Assembly: GCF_002893095.1 (NCBI RefSeq)
Contig: NZ_KZ622864.1
Span: forward strand, 254,377 to 318,376
Direction: 5' to 3'
DNA from: Stenotrophomonas sp. VV52
Lineage (GTDB): Bacteria > Pseudomonadota > Gammaproteobacteria > Xanthomonadales > Xanthomonadaceae
DNA length: 64,000 bases
In this document: one piece after another, positions 8,201 to 18,603 of the stretch
Layout: each line of letters opens with the position of its first letter
Numbering within the stretch: position 1 is the first letter of the stretch
Notes under the pieces: generated by a model
Database searches by the model: none
What the model saw: the letters and a program-made list of their open reading frames with translations, nothing else
What the model was told of the DNA's origin: nothing
Program-made: the position numbers and the translations under genes

Positions 8201-10666
8201 TCAGTGCTTGACGCGCGTTGTGGAAGCTGTCTTGCCCTTGCTCCGCACTGTGACGCGTTGCCCATCCTTCTTCGGCTTGGGCTGCGTCAGCGGCGTTTCC
8301 AGTGCCAGGTCGAGCACCTCTTCGATCCACTTCACCGGAATGATCTTGAGGTCGCGGGTGACGTTGGCCGGAATGTCGGCCAGGTCCTTGCGGTTCTCCT
8401 CGGGAATGATCACGGTGGTGATGCCACCGCGCAGCGCGGCCAGCAGCTTTTCCTTCAGCCCGCCGATCGCGGTGACGCGACCACGCAGGGTGATTTCGCC
8501 GGTCATCGCCACTTCGGCACGGATCGGCACCTTGGTCAGCATCGACACCAGCGAGGTCACCATCGCGGCGCCGGCACTGGGGCCATCCTTCGGCGTAGCA
8601 CCATCGGGCACGTGCACGTGCACGTCGTGCTTCTGCAGGAAGTCGGCGTCGATACCCAACCGTTCGGCACGCGAACGCACCACCGACAATGCGGCCGAGG
8701 CCGATTCCTTCATCACATTGCCGAGCTGGCCGGTGAGGATCATGGCGCCCTTGCCCGGCACCAGCGTGGATTCAATCTGCAACAGGTCGCCACCGACCTC
8801 GGTCCAGGCCAGGCCGGTCACCAGGCCGATCTCGTTCTGTTCCTCGGCACGGCCGAAGTCGAAGCGGCGCACGCCCAGGTACTTCTCCAGGTTCTTGGCA
8901 TTGACCACCACCAGCGCCTTTTTCTTCGCCGCGACCTTCTTGCCGGCCTTGGCCTGCTTGACCGGTGCGACCGGTCCGCCCAGCGCGATTTCCTTCACCA
9001 CCTTGCGGCAGATCTTGGCCACTTCACGCTCGAGGTTGCGCACGCCGGACTCGCGCGTGTAGTAACGCACCACGTCCTGGATGGCGTCGGCTTCGATCTC
9101 CAGTTCCTCCGGCTTCAGGCCGTTGGCCTTGAGCTGCTTGGGCACCAGGTAACGCATCGCGATGTTGAGCTTCTCATCCTCGGTGTAACCGGGGATCCGG
9201 ATCACTTCCATGCGGTCCAGCAGCGGGCCGGGGATGTTGAGCGAGTTGGAGGTCGCCACGAACATCACTTCGGACAGGTCCAGGTCCACTTCCAGGTAGT
9301 GGTCGTTGAACGCGTTGTTCTGCTCGGGGTCGAGCACTTCCAGCAGCGCCGAGGACGGGTCGCCACGGAAGTCCATCGACATCTTGTCGATCTCGTCGAG
9401 CACGAACAGCGCATTCTTGCTGCCGACCTTGTTGAGGTTCTGCACGATGCGGCCCGGCATGGAGCCGACGTAGGTACGACGGTGGCCACGGATCTCGGCT
9501 TCGTCGCGCACGCCGCCCAGGCTCATGCGCACGAACTTGCGATTCGTCGCCTTGGCGATGGACTGGCCCAGCGAGGTCTTGCCCACACCCGGCGGCCCGA
9601 CCAGGCACAGGATCGGGCCCTTCATCTGCTTCACCCGCGACTGCACCGCCAGGTACTCGAGGATGCGGTCCTTGACCTTGTCCAGGCCGAAGTGGTCGGC
9701 GTCCAGGGTGTCTTGCGCGACCTTCAGGTCCTTGCGGACCTTGGTGCGCTTCTTCCACGGCACGCCCAGCAGCCAGTCGAGGTAGTTGCGCACCACCGCG
9801 GCTTCGGCCGACATCGGCGACATCTGCTTGAGCTTGTTGAGTTCGGCCTTGGCCTTGGTTTCCACCGGCTTGGGCATGCCGGCATCGGCGATCTTGCGCG
9901 CCAGTTCTTCCAGCTCGCCGGGCGCGTCGTCGAGGTCGCCCAGTTCCTTCTGGATCGCCTTCATCTGCTCGTTGAGGTAGTACTCGCGCTGGCTCTTTTC
10001 CATCTGCGACTTGACCCGGCCGCGGATGCGCTTTTCCATCTGCTGCACGTCGATCTCGCCGTCGACCAGGCCGACCAGCATCTCCAGGCGTTCGCCGATC
10101 TGCAGGGTTTCCAGCAGGCGCTGTTTGTCGGCCAGGCGCACGCTGATGTGCGCGGCAATGGTGTCGGCCAGGCGCGCCGGCTCATCGATGCCGGCCAGGG
10201 TCTGCAGCAGCTCCGGCGGCAGCTTGCGGTTGGTCTTGACGTACTGCTCGAACAGCGACATCAGCGAGCGGGCGATCGCCTCGATCTCGCGCGGTTCGCG
10301 CGACTCGTCCGACTCGATTTCCGAAGCCACGCCCTGCAGCGCGCCATTGCGCTCGGTCACCTGGGTGACGTTGACCCGCGACAGGCCTTCGACCAGCACC
10401 TTGATGGTGCCGTCGGGCAGCTTCAGCAGCTGCAGGACCTGGGCCAGGGTACCGACCTGGTACAGGTCGGCCGCGGTCGGGTCGTCGGTCTCGGCCGACT
10501 TCTGCGCAAGCAGCAGGATGCGCTTGTCCGCTTCCATCGCCTGCTCCAGCGCGTGCATGGACTTGTCGCGGCCGACGAACAGCGGAATGACCATGTGCGG
10601 GAACACCACCACGTCACGCAGCGGCAGTACCGGCAGGTCGAGAGTCTCAGTAGGGGAACGGGCCAT
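8201..10666 (-). CDS. lon: ATP-dependent Lon protease
   Basis: An 821-residue cytoplasmic AAA+ serine protease that degrades misfolded and regulatory proteins. It has a LON N-terminal domain ([23 protein letters not shown] near residue 12), a coiled middle, and an AAA+ module with Walker [11 protein letters not shown] and Walker B FVLDEIDK. The C-terminal protease domain holds the catalytic Ser in DGPSAGAAM and the partner Lys in [13 protein letters not shown]. The length is slightly above E. coli Lon (784), owing to a Lys/Ala-rich insert near 600 and a basic tail. It follows clpX on the same strand, with a strong hairpin between. Confidence 0.98.
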   Translation of the reverse strand: MARSPTETLDLPVLPLRDVVVFPHMVIPLFVGRDKSMHALEQAMEADKRILLLAQKSAETDDPTAADLYQVGTLAQVLQLLKLPDGTIKVLVEGLSRVNVTQVTERNGALQGVASEIESDESREPREIEAIARSLMSLFEQYVKTNRKLPPELLQTLAGIDEPARLADTIAAHISVRLADKQRLLETLQIGERLEMLVGLVDGEIDVQQMEKRIRGRVKSQMEKSQREYYLNEQMKAIQKELGDLDDAPGELEELARKIADAGMPKPVETKAKAELNKLKQMSPMSAEAAVVRNYLDWLLGVPWKKRTKVRKDLKVAQDTLDADHFGLDKVKDRILEYLAVQSRVKQMKGPILCLVGPPGVGKTSLGQSIAKATNRKFVRMSLGGVRDEAEIRGHRRTYVGSMPGRIVQNLNKVGSKNALFVLDEIDKMSMDFRGDPSSALLEVLDPEQNNAFNDHYLEVDLDLSEVMFVATSNSLNIPGPLLDRMEVIRIPGYTEDEKLNIAMRYLVPKQLKANGLKPEELEIEADAIQDVVRYYTRESGVRNLEREVAKICRKVVKEIALGGPVAPVKQAKAGKKVAAKKKALVVVNAKNLEKYLGVRRFDFGRAEEQNEIGLVTGLAWTEVGGDLLQIESTLVPGKGAMILTGQLGNVMKESASAALSVVRSRAERLGIDADFLQKHDVHVHVPDGATPKDGPSAGAAMVTSLVSMLTKVPIRAEVAMTGEITLRGRVTAIGGLKEKLLAALRGGITTVIIPEENRKDLADIPANVTRDLKIIPVKWIEEVLDLALETPLTQPKPKKDGQRVTVRSKGKTASTTRVKH

Positions 10667-10718
10667 GAGGGCTCCAAAGGAACGGTGGGGATGGCCTCCG
10701 GGCAGCCTCGCCCGGATA

Positions 10719-10757
10719 CAAAAAAGCCGATGGCCCCGTTATGGGGCCATCGGCGTC
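10719..10757 (-). terminator. terminator between clpX and lon
   Basis: On the minus strand, a 12-bp perfect stem (GCCGATGGCCCC / GGGGCCATCGGC) with a 5-base loop is followed by six T residues. It lies 52 bases after the clpX stop and about 50 before the lon start. Confidence 0.9.
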
Positions 10758-10808
10758 CAGATGCAAGATGCTCTGAAAAAACTCCATCAATTCAAGTATT
10801 TGAATCGA

Positions 10809-12098
<1,290 letters not shown>

Positions 12099-12202
12099 GC
12101 TTCGCTTACCCAGTTACCCCACCCGCTGAACGGGGGTTCGATTCGAGAATAACACAGGGCCGGGAGGACGCCAGTCCAGCCCGACCCTGCGGAAACAGGC
12201 CA

Positions 12203-12829
12203 TCAGGCCGGGGTGATCGACTCTTCCGGACGGCGCTCCAGCACCTGGTCGACCAGGCCGTAGGCCACCGCGTCGGCCGCGCTCTTGAAGTTGTCGCGCT
12301 CGGTGTCGCGCGCGATGGTCTCCAGCGACTGCCCGGTGTGCTTGGCCAGCACTTCGTTCAGGCGCGCACGCAGGGTGAGGATCTCACGCGCGTGGATGTC
12401 GATGTCCGTGGCCTGGCCCTGGAAGCCGCCCAGCGGCTGGTGGATCATCACGCGCGAGTTCGGCAGCGCGTAACGCTTGCCGGCCGCGCCGGATGCCAGC
12501 AGCAGCGCGCCCATGGAGGCGGCCTGGCCGACGCAGATGGTGCTCACGTCCGGCTTGATGTACTGCATGGTGTCGTAGATCGCCATGCCGGCGGTGACCA
12601 CGCCACCCGGCGAGTTGATGTAGATGCTGATGTCCTTTTCCGGGTTGTCCGCTTCCAGGAACAGCAGCTGCGCCACCACCACGTTGGCCATGTGATCGTC
12701 GATCGGGCCCACGAGGAAGATCAGGCGCTCCTTCAACAGGCGCGAATAGATGTCATAGGCGCGCTCGCCGCGGCTGGTCTGTTCGACCACCATCGGAACC
12801 ATGTTCAGGGCTTTGGTTTGGTTGTCCAT
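12203..12829 (-). CDS. clpP: ATP-dependent Clp protease proteolytic subunit
   Basis: A 208-residue serine peptidase that forms the two-ring chamber served by ClpX. The nucleophile Ser is in [11 protein letters not shown] and the catalytic His in [11 protein letters not shown]. The Asp follows in the [11 protein letters not shown] region. [16 protein letters not shown] is the oxyanion-hole segment. The length is standard, including a short N-terminal extension that is probably processed. It lies between tig and clpX on the same strand. Confidence 0.98.
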   Translation of the reverse strand: MDNQTKALNMVPMVVEQTSRGERAYDIYSRLLKERLIFLVGPIDDHMANVVVAQLLFLEADNPEKDISIYINSPGGVVTAGMAIYDTMQYIKPDVSTICVGQAASMGALLLASGAAGKRYALPNSRVMIHQPLGGFQGQATDIDIHAREILTLRARLNEVLAKHTGQSLETIARDTERDNFKSAADAVAYGLVDQVLERRPEESITPA

Positions 12830-12857
12830 TTCTGAGGCACCTATTTGGGGGAAACCA

Positions 12858-12878
12858 CCCCGCGCCAGCGGCGCGGGG
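12858..12878 (-). terminator. hairpin between tig and clpP (attenuator-like)
   Basis: Perfect 9-bp arms CCCCGCGCC / GGCGCGGGG with a 3-base loop. There is no T tract, so it is more likely a processing site or partial attenuator than a full terminator. Confidence 0.5.
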
Positions 12879-12895
12879 CATGAAACGCCGCCCGC

Positions 12896-14191
12896 TTACT
12901 GGCGGATGGCGTCCTGGAACGACAGCGACTGCTCGGTGTGCTGGGCGCGCTCGGCGATCCAGTCGATCACCTGCTCTTCCATCACGCGGTTCTGCAGCCC
13001 ACTCATCAGCTGGGGGTCGTTGCGGTACATCTCAATGACCTGTTCCGGCTCTTCATAGGTCGAAGCAATCAGACGCATGGTTTCGTTCAGGCGCTTCGGG
13101 TCCAGGCGCAGGTCGTTGCGGCGGGCCACTTCACCGACCAGCAGGCCGACCAGCACGCGCTTGGCGGCGGCGTCCTTGAAGCCTTCGTGGGCGTCGGCCG
13201 GGATCTCGCCCGGGTTGCGGCCGCTGCGGCGGATCTGCTCGACCTGCTGGGCCAGCATGGCGCGGGCTTCGTTGTCGACCAGGCGCGGCGGCATTTCCAC
13301 CGAGGCGTAGGCGGCGATCAGCTGCTCACCGACTTCCTTGCGCAGGCGGTTCATCAGCGCGCCCTTGAGCTCGCGTTCCAGGTTGGCGCGGATGTCCTTG
13401 CGGAACTGCTCCACGTCGCCGCCCTTCACGCCGAAGCTCTTGATGAAGTCGGCGTCGACTTCCGGCAGTACCGGCTCGGACACGTCCACCGCCTTGACGG
13501 TGACCTTGACCTGCTTGCCGGCCAGGGCCGGCACGCGCCAGTCGGCCGGGAATTCGACGTCCAGGGTCTTCTCTTCACCCTTGGCCAGGCCGACCAGGCC
13601 CTGTTCGATCTGCTCGAACATCATGCCCTGGCCCACCACCACGCTGCCCTTTTCGGTGCCTTCGGCCGGCAGGCGCTCATCGCCGGCCTGCGACCAGGTT
13701 TCCAGTGCGACCAGGTCGCCGTCCTGGGCGCCACGGGTCACCGGGCTCCAGCTGCGGCGCTGTTCGCGCAGGTTGGTGATCATCTGGTCGATGTCGGCGT
13801 CGTTGATCTCGGCGGTGTGGCGCACGACGGTCAGCTTGCTGACGTCGACGTCGCCGAAGTCCGGCACCAGCTCGACGGTGGCGACGAACGAGAACTCGCC
13901 GTCATCGCCCTTGTCGATGCGCGGGGCACCGGCGATGCGCAGCTCGTGCTCGCGGATGGCGGCGTCGAAGGTTTCGCGCAGCAGGCCGTCGACGGCTTCG
14001 CTGCGGACCTGCTGGCCGAAGCGCTGCTCGATCACCTTGGCCGGCACCTTGCCCGGGCGGAAGCCCTTGATGCGCGCGGTACGGGCGATTTCGCCCAGGC
14101 GGCCGCTGATGTGGGTCTGCAGGCGGTCTTCCGGCAGCGAGAAGGTCAGGCGGCGTTCCAGATTGCCGGTGGATTCGATCGAAGCTTGCAT
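12896..14191 (-). CDS. tig: Trigger factor (ribosome-associated chaperone)
   Basis: A 431-residue chaperone that binds nascent chains at the ribosome exit tunnel. The ribosome-binding signature is [17 protein letters not shown] near residue 45. An FKBP-type peptidyl-prolyl isomerase domain occupies about 150-245. A C-terminal helical domain carries the [15 protein letters not shown] and [17 protein letters not shown] stretches. I chose the ATG at 14191 because [20 protein letters not shown] is the normal family start. The frame stays open upstream into tRNA-Leu but that part is not protein-like. First gene of the tig-clpP-clpX block. Confidence 0.97.
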   Translation of the reverse strand: MQASIESTGNLERRLTFSLPEDRLQTHISGRLGEIARTARIKGFRPGKVPAKVIEQRFGQQVRSEAVDGLLRETFDAAIREHELRIAGAPRIDKGDDGEFSFVATVELVPDFGDVDVSKLTVVRHTAEINDADIDQMITNLREQRRSWSPVTRGAQDGDLVALETWSQAGDERLPAEGTEKGSVVVGQGMMFEQIEQGLVGLAKGEEKTLDVEFPADWRVPALAGKQVKVTVKAVDVSEPVLPEVDADFIKSFGVKGGDVEQFRKDIRANLERELKGALMNRLRKEVGEQLIAAYASVEMPPRLVDNEARAMLAQQVEQIRRSGRNPGEIPADAHEGFKDAAAKRVLVGLLVGEVARRNDLRLDPKRLNETMRLIASTYEEPEQVIEMYRNDPQLMSGLQNRVMEEQVIDWIAERAQHTEQSLSFQDAIRQ

Positions 14192-14390
14192 GTTGACTCC
14201 TGCCAACCGGTGGGCACGCCCCCGGCACGATGTGATTGGATGAAACGGGTTGGGAACGCGGGTCGTGGACGCGCCTGCCCGCCGCAGCCCTGTAGTTTCG
14301 CCGATAACGGCCAGCGCCGCCAGCATGCGGCCGGAAGCGTCAATCAGAGGCCTGTTCAGGCAATCCCGTCCGGGGCCGATGCCCGGTACC

Positions 14391-14475
<85 letters not shown>

Positions 14476-14514
14476 AGGACGCGCAGTATAGCTGCGGGAG
14501 GGTCGGGATTGGAG

Positions 14515-14575
14515 GGACACGCATGGCGCGTCACTACGGGGGAGTCCGGGCGTAGCGACACCCCATGCGTGTCCC
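14515..14575. repeat. inverted pair of GTAG palindromes (SMAG-like dimer)
   Basis: Two elements face each other: GTAGTGACGCGCCATGCGTG on the minus strand (ending at 14537) and GTAGCGACACCCCATGCGTG on the plus strand (from 14552). Each is an imperfect palindrome headed by GTAG. It is a second sequence subfamily beside the GCCGGCC type. Confidence 0.65.
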
Positions 14576-14598
14576 GCGCGATGCTCGGATTACAGGCA

Positions 14599-14631
14599 AG
14601 AAAAAAGCCACCCGGCTGACCGGATGGCTTC
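14599..14631 (-). terminator. terminator of tRNA-Lys copy 1
   Basis: On the minus strand, AAGCCATCCGG / CCGGGTGGCTT arms (one wobble) are followed by TTTTTTCTT. It lies immediately 3' of the tRNA. Confidence 0.85.
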
Positions 14632-14636
14632 TGTCT

Positions 14637-14712
14637 TGGTGGGCTGTCAAGGATTCGAACCTTGGACCTATTGATTAAGAGTCAACTGCTCTACCAACTG
14701 AGCTAACAGCCC
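14637..14712 (-). tRNA. tRNA-Lys (CTT), copy 1
   Basis: 76 bases, with acceptor arms GGGCTGT / ACAGCCC and CCA. The anticodon loop of TTGACTCTTAATCAA gives CTT. Confidence 0.96.
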
Positions 14713-14832
14713 GAAAATCGGGAGGCGAATTATGACGCACTGCCGCAGGAATGCGCAAGGGGTTTGTATGAATGAACGATCACGGATCGAGAAGGACACG
14801 CATGGCGTGTCCCACGCAATGCCGGAACGCGC

Positions 14833-14869
14833 GCAAGAAAAAAGCCACCCGGGTGACCGGGTGGCTTCT
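14833..14869 (-). terminator. terminator of tRNA-Lys copy 2
   Basis: An 11-bp perfect stem, AAGCCACCCGG / CCGGGTGGCTT, with loop GTGA and a T tract on the minus strand. Confidence 0.88.
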
Positions 14870-14873
14870 GTCT

Positions 14874-14949
14874 TGGTGGGCTGTCAAGGATTCGAACCTT
14901 GGACCTATTGATTAAGAGTCAACTGCTCTACCAACTGAGCTAACAGCCC
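14874..14949 (-). tRNA. tRNA-Lys (CTT), copy 2
   Basis: Identical to copy 1, with anticodon CTT and CCA encoded, in the second 237-base unit. Confidence 0.96.
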
Positions 14950-15069
14950 TAAAATCGGGAGGCGAATTATGACGCACTGCCGCAGGAATGCGCAAGGGGT
15001 TTGTATGAATGAACGATCACGGATCGAGAAGGACACGCATGGCGTGTCCCACGCAATGCCGGAACGCGC

Positions 15070-15106
15070 GCAAGAAAAAAGCCACCCGGGTGACCGGGTG
15101 GCTTCT
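15070..15106 (-). terminator. terminator of tRNA-Lys copy 3
   Basis: The same 11-bp hairpin with T tract as the one after copy 2. Confidence 0.88.
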
Positions 15107-15110
15107 GTCT

Positions 15111-15186
15111 TGGTGGGCTGTCAAGGATTCGAACCTTGGACCTATTGATTAAGAGTCAACTGCTCTACCAACTGAGCTAACAGCCC
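15111..15186 (-). tRNA. tRNA-Lys (CTT), copy 3
   Basis: Identical tRNA-Lys, first in the direction of transcription. Its upstream region differs from the repeat spacer. Confidence 0.96.
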
Positions 15187-15203
15187 TGAAAACTCAGGCG
15201 ATC

Positions 15204-15231
15204 ATTGTAACGATTTCGCCTTTTTTTGCAA
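15204..15231 (-). promoter_or_regulatory. promoter of tRNA-Lys copy 3
   Basis: On the minus strand, TTGCAA (15226-15231), a 16-base spacer and TACAAT (15204-15209) end 18 bases before the tRNA. An A-rich run lies in the spacer. Confidence 0.6.
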
Positions 15232-15270
15232 CCCCGATTCACTTTCGGCGAATCGGATACATCAAATCAG

Positions 15271-15348
15271 TGGGGTGGCTGAGGGGATTCGAACCCCCGA
15301 CCACCGGAATCACAATCCGGTACTCTAACCAACTGAGCTACAGCCACC
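15271..15348 (-). tRNA. tRNA-His (GTG)
   Basis: The anticodon stem-loop GGATTGTGATTCC gives GTG. It has the extra 5' G pairing with C73 that marks tRNA-His, and CCA is encoded. Third gene of a Pro-Arg-His run. Confidence 0.95.
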
Positions 15349-15370
15349 ACTGAAAACCTTTTAAACGTTT

Positions 15371-15392
15371 GACGCGCATGGCGCGTCACTAC
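15371..15392 (-). repeat. SMAG-like GTAG palindrome
   Basis: On the minus strand it reads GTAGTGACGCGCCATGCGCG then TC. It lies between tRNA-His and tRNA-Arg and is a single element of the same subfamily as the pair near 14.5 kb. Confidence 0.6.
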
Positions 15393-15423
15393 CGCTTTTT
15401 GAACGCCTGCCGCATGCGCCAAG

Positions 15424-15500
15424 TGGCGCGCCCGACAGGAATCGAACCTGTAACCGCCGGCTTAGAAGGCCGGTGCTCTATCCAGTTGAGCTACGGGCGC
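15424..15500 (-). tRNA. tRNA-Arg (TCT)
   Basis: 77 bases, with acceptor arms GCGCCCG / CGGGCGC, discriminator G and CCA. The anticodon loop of CGGCCTTCTAAGCCG gives TCT. Confidence 0.95.
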
Positions 15501-15546
15501 CCTGACCGGATTGTCGCATTCCCATCCCGGTTTGAGCAGCGGGACG

Positions 15547-15623
15547 TGGTCGGGGTAGAGGGATTCGAACCCCCGACATCCTGCTCCCAAAGCAGGCGCG
15601 CTACCAGACTGCGCTATACCCCG
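15547..15623 (-). tRNA. tRNA-Pro (TGG)
   Basis: 77 bases, with acceptor arms CGGGGTA / TACCCCG, discriminator A and CCA. The anticodon loop of CCTGCTTTGGGAGCAGG gives TGG. It is the promoter-proximal gene of the Pro-Arg-His group. Confidence 0.96.
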
Positions 15624-15663
15624 GTGGTTTCATCCCTCGAGGTTCCCCCCGAAAGAGTCGGCT

Positions 15664-15692
15664 ATTGTGGGAATCGCCGACCCATCTGTCAA
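15664..15692 (-). promoter_or_regulatory. promoter of the tRNA-Pro-Arg-His group
   Basis: On the minus strand, consensus TTGACA (15687-15692), a 17-base spacer and CACAAT (15664-15669) lie about 40 bases before tRNA-Pro. The gaps to tRNA-Arg and tRNA-His show no strong terminator, so the three may be one transcript. Confidence 0.65.
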
Positions 15693-15775
15693 CGGTTTTC
15701 ACGGACTTTTTCACATCCGCTATGCTCGGCACAGTACCGGATGGACCGGACCCCTACCCTTCAAGGAGATTGGCA

Positions 15776-16534
15776 ATGCGCAGCGGCAACCCCGCACTTT
15801 CCGAGTCGACCTTCCTCGACCTGGCCAGTGGCTCGGTCGTAACCTCGCCCGACCAGGCGATGACCATCAACGGCACGGTCAACAAGACCGGCATCCTGCT
15901 GCTGCTGACGGTCATCACCGCCGCCTTCGCCTGGAGCCAGACCATCGGCGCCGACGGCCAGATCGCACCGGGCGCGATGATCTACGCCATCGGTGGCGCG
16001 ATCGGCGGGCTGATCCTCGCCCTTGTCACGGTGTTCAAGAAGGAATGGTCGCCGGTGACCGCGCCGATGTACGCATTGGTGGAAGGCTTCTTCCTCGGTG
16101 CGATCTCGGCCGTGTTCGACGCGCGGTTCCCGGGCATCGTGTTCCAGGCCGTGCTGCTCACCTTCGGCACCCTGTTCGCGCTGCTGGTGGCGTATCGCAG
16201 CGGGCTGATCAAGGTCACCGAGAACTTCAAGCTGGGCGTGGTCGCGGCCACCGGCGGCATCGCGCTGCTGTACCTTGCCTCGTTCGTGCTCAGCTTCTTC
16301 AACATCAACGTGCCGGTGATCCATGAAGCCAGCTGGCTGGGCATCGCCTTCAGCCTGTTCGTGGTCGTGGTGGCCGCGCTGAACCTGGTGCTGGACTTCG
16401 ACTTCATCGAAAACGGTGCGGCAGCGCGCGCGCCCAAGTACATGGAGTGGTACGGCGCGTTCGGCCTGATGGTCACGCTGGTGTGGTTGTATGTGGAGTT
16501 CCTGCGCTTGCTGTCGAAGCTCAACCAGCGTTGA
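15776..16534 (+). CDS. Bax inhibitor-1/YccA family membrane protein
   Basis: A 252-residue integral membrane protein with about seven hydrophobic helices. Clear examples are GILLLLTVITAAFAW near residue 40, MIYAIGGAIGGLILALVTVF, and LFVVVVAALNLVLDFDFIENG near 210. The last motif is typical of the BI-1/YccA (UPF0005) branch, whose bacterial members affect membrane protease activity or ion flux. The exact role is unknown. I chose the ATG at 15776 because AAGGAG lies 7 bases upstream; longer in-frame starts would run into the tRNA-Pro promoter. Single gene, closed by a bidirectional terminator. Confidence 0.9.
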   Translation: MRSGNPALSESTFLDLASGSVVTSPDQAMTINGTVNKTGILLLLTVITAAFAWSQTIGADGQIAPGAMIYAIGGAIGGLILALVTVFKKEWSPVTAPMYALVEGFFLGAISAVFDARFPGIVFQAVLLTFGTLFALLVAYRSGLIKVTENFKLGVVAATGGIALLYLASFVLSFFNINVPVIHEASWLGIAFSLFVVVVAALNLVLDFDFIENGAAARAPKYMEWYGAFGLMVTLVWLYVEFLRLLSKLNQR

Positions 16535-16550
16535 GGCGAAGCATCAACGC

Positions 16551-16574
16551 GTAGTGCCGGCCGCTGGCCGGCTC
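16551..16574 (+). repeat. SMAG-like REP palindrome
   Basis: GTAGTGCCGGCCGCTGGCCG then GCTC, 16 bases after the yccA-like stop codon and just before the terminator. Confidence 0.75.
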
Positions 16575-16588
16575 CACGGAACCGCAAA

Positions 16589-16619
16589 CAAAAAAGGGCC
16601 GCGAAAGCGGCCCTTTTTC
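16589..16619. terminator. bidirectional terminator between convergent genes
   Basis: GGGCCGC GAAA GCGGCCC hairpin with an A tract on the left and a T tract on the right. It serves both the YccA-like gene and the isocitrate dehydrogenase gene. Confidence 0.92.
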
Positions 16620-16636
16620 GTTCCGTCGCGAACCCC

Positions 16637-17644
16637 TTACAGGCGGCTCGCGATGGCTTGGGCGAAGCCCATGGTGTTGCCGGTGCCGCCGAGGTCGCCG
16701 GTCAGCGAATCCTTGGCTTCCAGGGTAGCCACGATCGCCTTGCGCAGGCGCTCGGCGTTATCGGTCTGGCCGACATGGTCCAGCATCTGCGCAGCCGCCA
16801 GCAGCAGCGCGCACGGATTGGCCTTGCCCTGCCCGGCGATGTCCGGCGCGGTGCCGTGCACGGCTTCGAAGATCGCCGCGTTCTCACCAATGTTGGCGCC
16901 CGGGGCCAGGCCCAGGCCGCCGACGAGGCCGGCGCACAGGTCGGAGATGATGTCGCCGAACAGGTTGGTGGTGACGATCACGTCGAACTGTTCCGGACGC
17001 ATCACCAGCTGCATGCAGCAGTTGTCGACGATCATTTCCTGGAACTCGATGTCCGGGTACTTGGCCGCCACTTCGCGTGCCACGGCCAGGAACAGGCCCG
17101 AGGTCGACTTGATGATGTTGGCCTTGTGCACCGCGGTGACCTTCTTGCGGCCGGTGCTGCGGGCCAGTTCGAAGGCGTAGCGCACGATGCGCTCGGAACC
17201 CTTGCGGGTGATGCGGGTGCCGGAGAACGCGGTCTCGCCGTCGGCCGACACTTCCTGGCCTTCGGCCAGGTAGGCGCCTTCGGTGTTCTCACGCACGGTG
17301 ATCAGGTCCACGCCGTCGCCGAATCGCGACTTGGTGTTCGGGAACGACACCGCCGGACGCACGTTGGCGTACAGGTCGAAGTGGCGACGCAGGCTGACGT
17401 TGATCGAGGTGAAACCACCACCGACCGGCGTGGTCAGCGGGCTCTTCAGGGCGATCTTGTTGCGCGCGATCGACTCCAGGGTCGAAGCCGGCATCAGGTC
17501 GCCATGCTTCTCCAGGGCGACCAGGCCCGCGTCGGCGTCTTCGTACTCAAAACCGGTGTCCAGCTTGCCGAGCACGAACAGGGTGGCGTCCATGATCTCC
17601 GGGCCGATGCCGTCACCGCGGATGACCGTGATTTTCTGCGTCAT
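16637..17644 (-). CDS. Isocitrate dehydrogenase, NAD-type (isopropylmalate/isocitrate dehydrogenase family)
   Basis: A 335-residue beta-decarboxylating dehydrogenase. Family motifs include VIRGDGIGPEI at residue 6, the substrate-loop arginines in SINVSLRRHFDLYANVRP, the ENTEGAYLA block and the NLFGDIISDLCAGLVGGLG metal/cofactor motif. Short length, absence of the large IcdA insertions and the SxNxxLR substrate motif point to the NAD-dependent IDH of xanthomonads rather than LeuB. This assignment is from family knowledge; homoisocitrate or tartrate dehydrogenases are the alternatives. I chose the ATG at 17644 because it gives MTQKITVIRGDG. The gene stands alone. Confidence 0.8.
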   Translation of the reverse strand: MTQKITVIRGDGIGPEIMDATLFVLGKLDTGFEYEDADAGLVALEKHGDLMPASTLESIARNKIALKSPLTTPVGGGFTSINVSLRRHFDLYANVRPAVSFPNTKSRFGDGVDLITVRENTEGAYLAEGQEVSADGETAFSGTRITRKGSERIVRYAFELARSTGRKKVTAVHKANIIKSTSGLFLAVAREVAAKYPDIEFQEMIVDNCCMQLVMRPEQFDVIVTTNLFGDIISDLCAGLVGGLGLAPGANIGENAAIFEAVHGTAPDIAGQGKANPCALLLAAAQMLDHVGQTDNAERLRKAIVATLEAKDSLTGDLGGTGNTMGFAQAIASRL

Positions 17645-17772
17645 TTGATCTGTTTCCGAACCGAGGGGGAGCGCCGTCAAGCAGGTGCAGGAGCACCGGC
17701 GCAAGGGAAGTTTCACCCGCAATTATGCCTTACCCGGTGTTGGACCCCAAGTTAGCCAATGGTGGCAACCGG

Positions 17773-17843
17773 GTAGTGCCGGCCGCCGGCCGGCTCCCCT
17801 TGCTGCCGGCTACTCCGAGGAGCCGGCCAGCGGCCGGCACTAC
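17773..17843. repeat. inverted SMAG-like REP pair
   Basis: GTAGTGCCGGCCGCCGGCCG at the left and its inverted partner ending GCCGGCCAGCGGCCGGCACTAC-type sequence at the right form a 71-base dimer. It sits in the 213-base gap upstream of isocitrate dehydrogenase and downstream of the AhpD-like gene. Confidence 0.8.
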
Positions 17844-17857
17844 GGCCAAGGGGCGGT

Positions 17858-18253
17858 TCAGGCGTGCTCGTGGGCGTCCGGGGCGGCGGCGCCGCCTTCC
17901 AGCTGGTCCAGGAAGTCCACCGCGCGGCGCAGGTGCGGGATCACGATGGAGCCGCCGACCACCAGGCCGACCGAGAAGGTCTCGAAGAACTCCTCACGGG
18001 TCACCCCGGCGTCCTTGCACTGGGCCACGTGGTAGCTGATGCAGTCGTCGCAGCGCAGCACCATCGAGGCGACCAGGCCCAGCAGTTCCTTGGTCTTCAC
18101 ATCCAGCGCGCCGGCCTGGTAGGTCTGGGTGTCGAGCGCGAAGAAGCGCCGCACCACCTGGTTGGGCTCGCCCAGGATGCGCTGGTTCATGCGCTGGCGG
18201 AACTCGGTGAACTCGGCGATCCGGTCCTTGCTGGCGTCGTCGGCGGCGCTCAT
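17858..18253 (-). CDS. AhpD-like / carboxymuconolactone decarboxylase family protein
   Basis: A 131-residue all-helical protein with the family motif CDDCISYHVAQC (residues about 69-80). The CxxC pair and the following His resemble the AhpD peroxidase-reductase centre. A redox or peroxide-detoxifying role is inferred; some CMD proteins are true decarboxylases. It overlaps the glutaredoxin gene by four bases (ATGA), so the two are co-translated, and this supports a thiol-redox function. The C-terminus is His/Glu rich (DAHEHA). Confidence 0.82.
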   Translation of the reverse strand: MSAADDASKDRIAEFTEFRQRMNQRILGEPNQVVRRFFALDTQTYQAGALDVKTKELLGLVASMVLRCDDCISYHVAQCKDAGVTREEFFETFSVGLVVGGSIVIPHLRRAVDFLDQLEGGAAAPDAHEHA

Positions 18254-18546
18254 GCGCCCTCCCCGTTCAGCAACGACTCAAGCTTTCCGGCCTGGTGCAG
18301 CGCCATCATGTCGTCGAAACCGCCCACGTGGGTGTCGCCGACGAAGATCTGCGGCACGCTGGTGCGACTGGTCTTGTCCATCATCTTCCGGCGCTCGTCC
18401 GGGTCCAGGTCGATGCGGACCTCGGTCCACGTGCGGCCCTTGCTCTTCAGGAAGTTCTTGGCCGCCACGCAGTAGGGGCAGACCGCGGTCGAATAGATGG
18501 TGATGGCGGGGGTCCCACCCGGGTTGGAAGCGACATCTTGGCTCAC
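18250..18546 (-). CDS. Glutaredoxin (GrxC-type)
   Basis: A 98-residue dithiol glutaredoxin that reduces disulfides with glutathione. The active site is CPYC near residue 22, with TSVPQIFV (the cis-Pro loop) near 61 and HVGGFDDMM for glutathione binding near 72. I chose the GTG at 18546 because GGAG lies 6 bases upstream and gives MSQDVASNP. A GTG 12 bases earlier is also possible. The protein has a slightly extended N-terminus relative to GrxC. It overlaps the AhpD-like gene by four bases. Confidence 0.9.
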   Translation of the reverse strand: MSQDVASNPGGTPAITIYSTAVCPYCVAAKNFLKSKGRTWTEVRIDLDPDERRKMMDKTSRTSVPQIFVGDTHVGGFDDMMALHQAGKLESLLNGEGA

Positions 18547-18603
18547 GGGAAACTCCACAACGGAACGATTGTCTGTATATGGTAGCCCTGCGTCGGATAT
18601 TCC

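Larger units (their letters stand above)
14596..15186 (-). repeat. 237-bp tandem repeat carrying tRNA-Lys
   Basis: tRNA-Lys genes start at 14637, 14874 and 15111, exactly 237 bases apart. Each unit contains a promoter-like pair (TTGCGC, 18 bases, CATAAT on the minus strand), the tRNA, and a hairpin terminator with a T tract. The spacers at 14713-14873 and 14950-15110 are almost identical, and each includes a degenerate ACACGCATGGCGTGTC palindrome. Confidence 0.9.
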
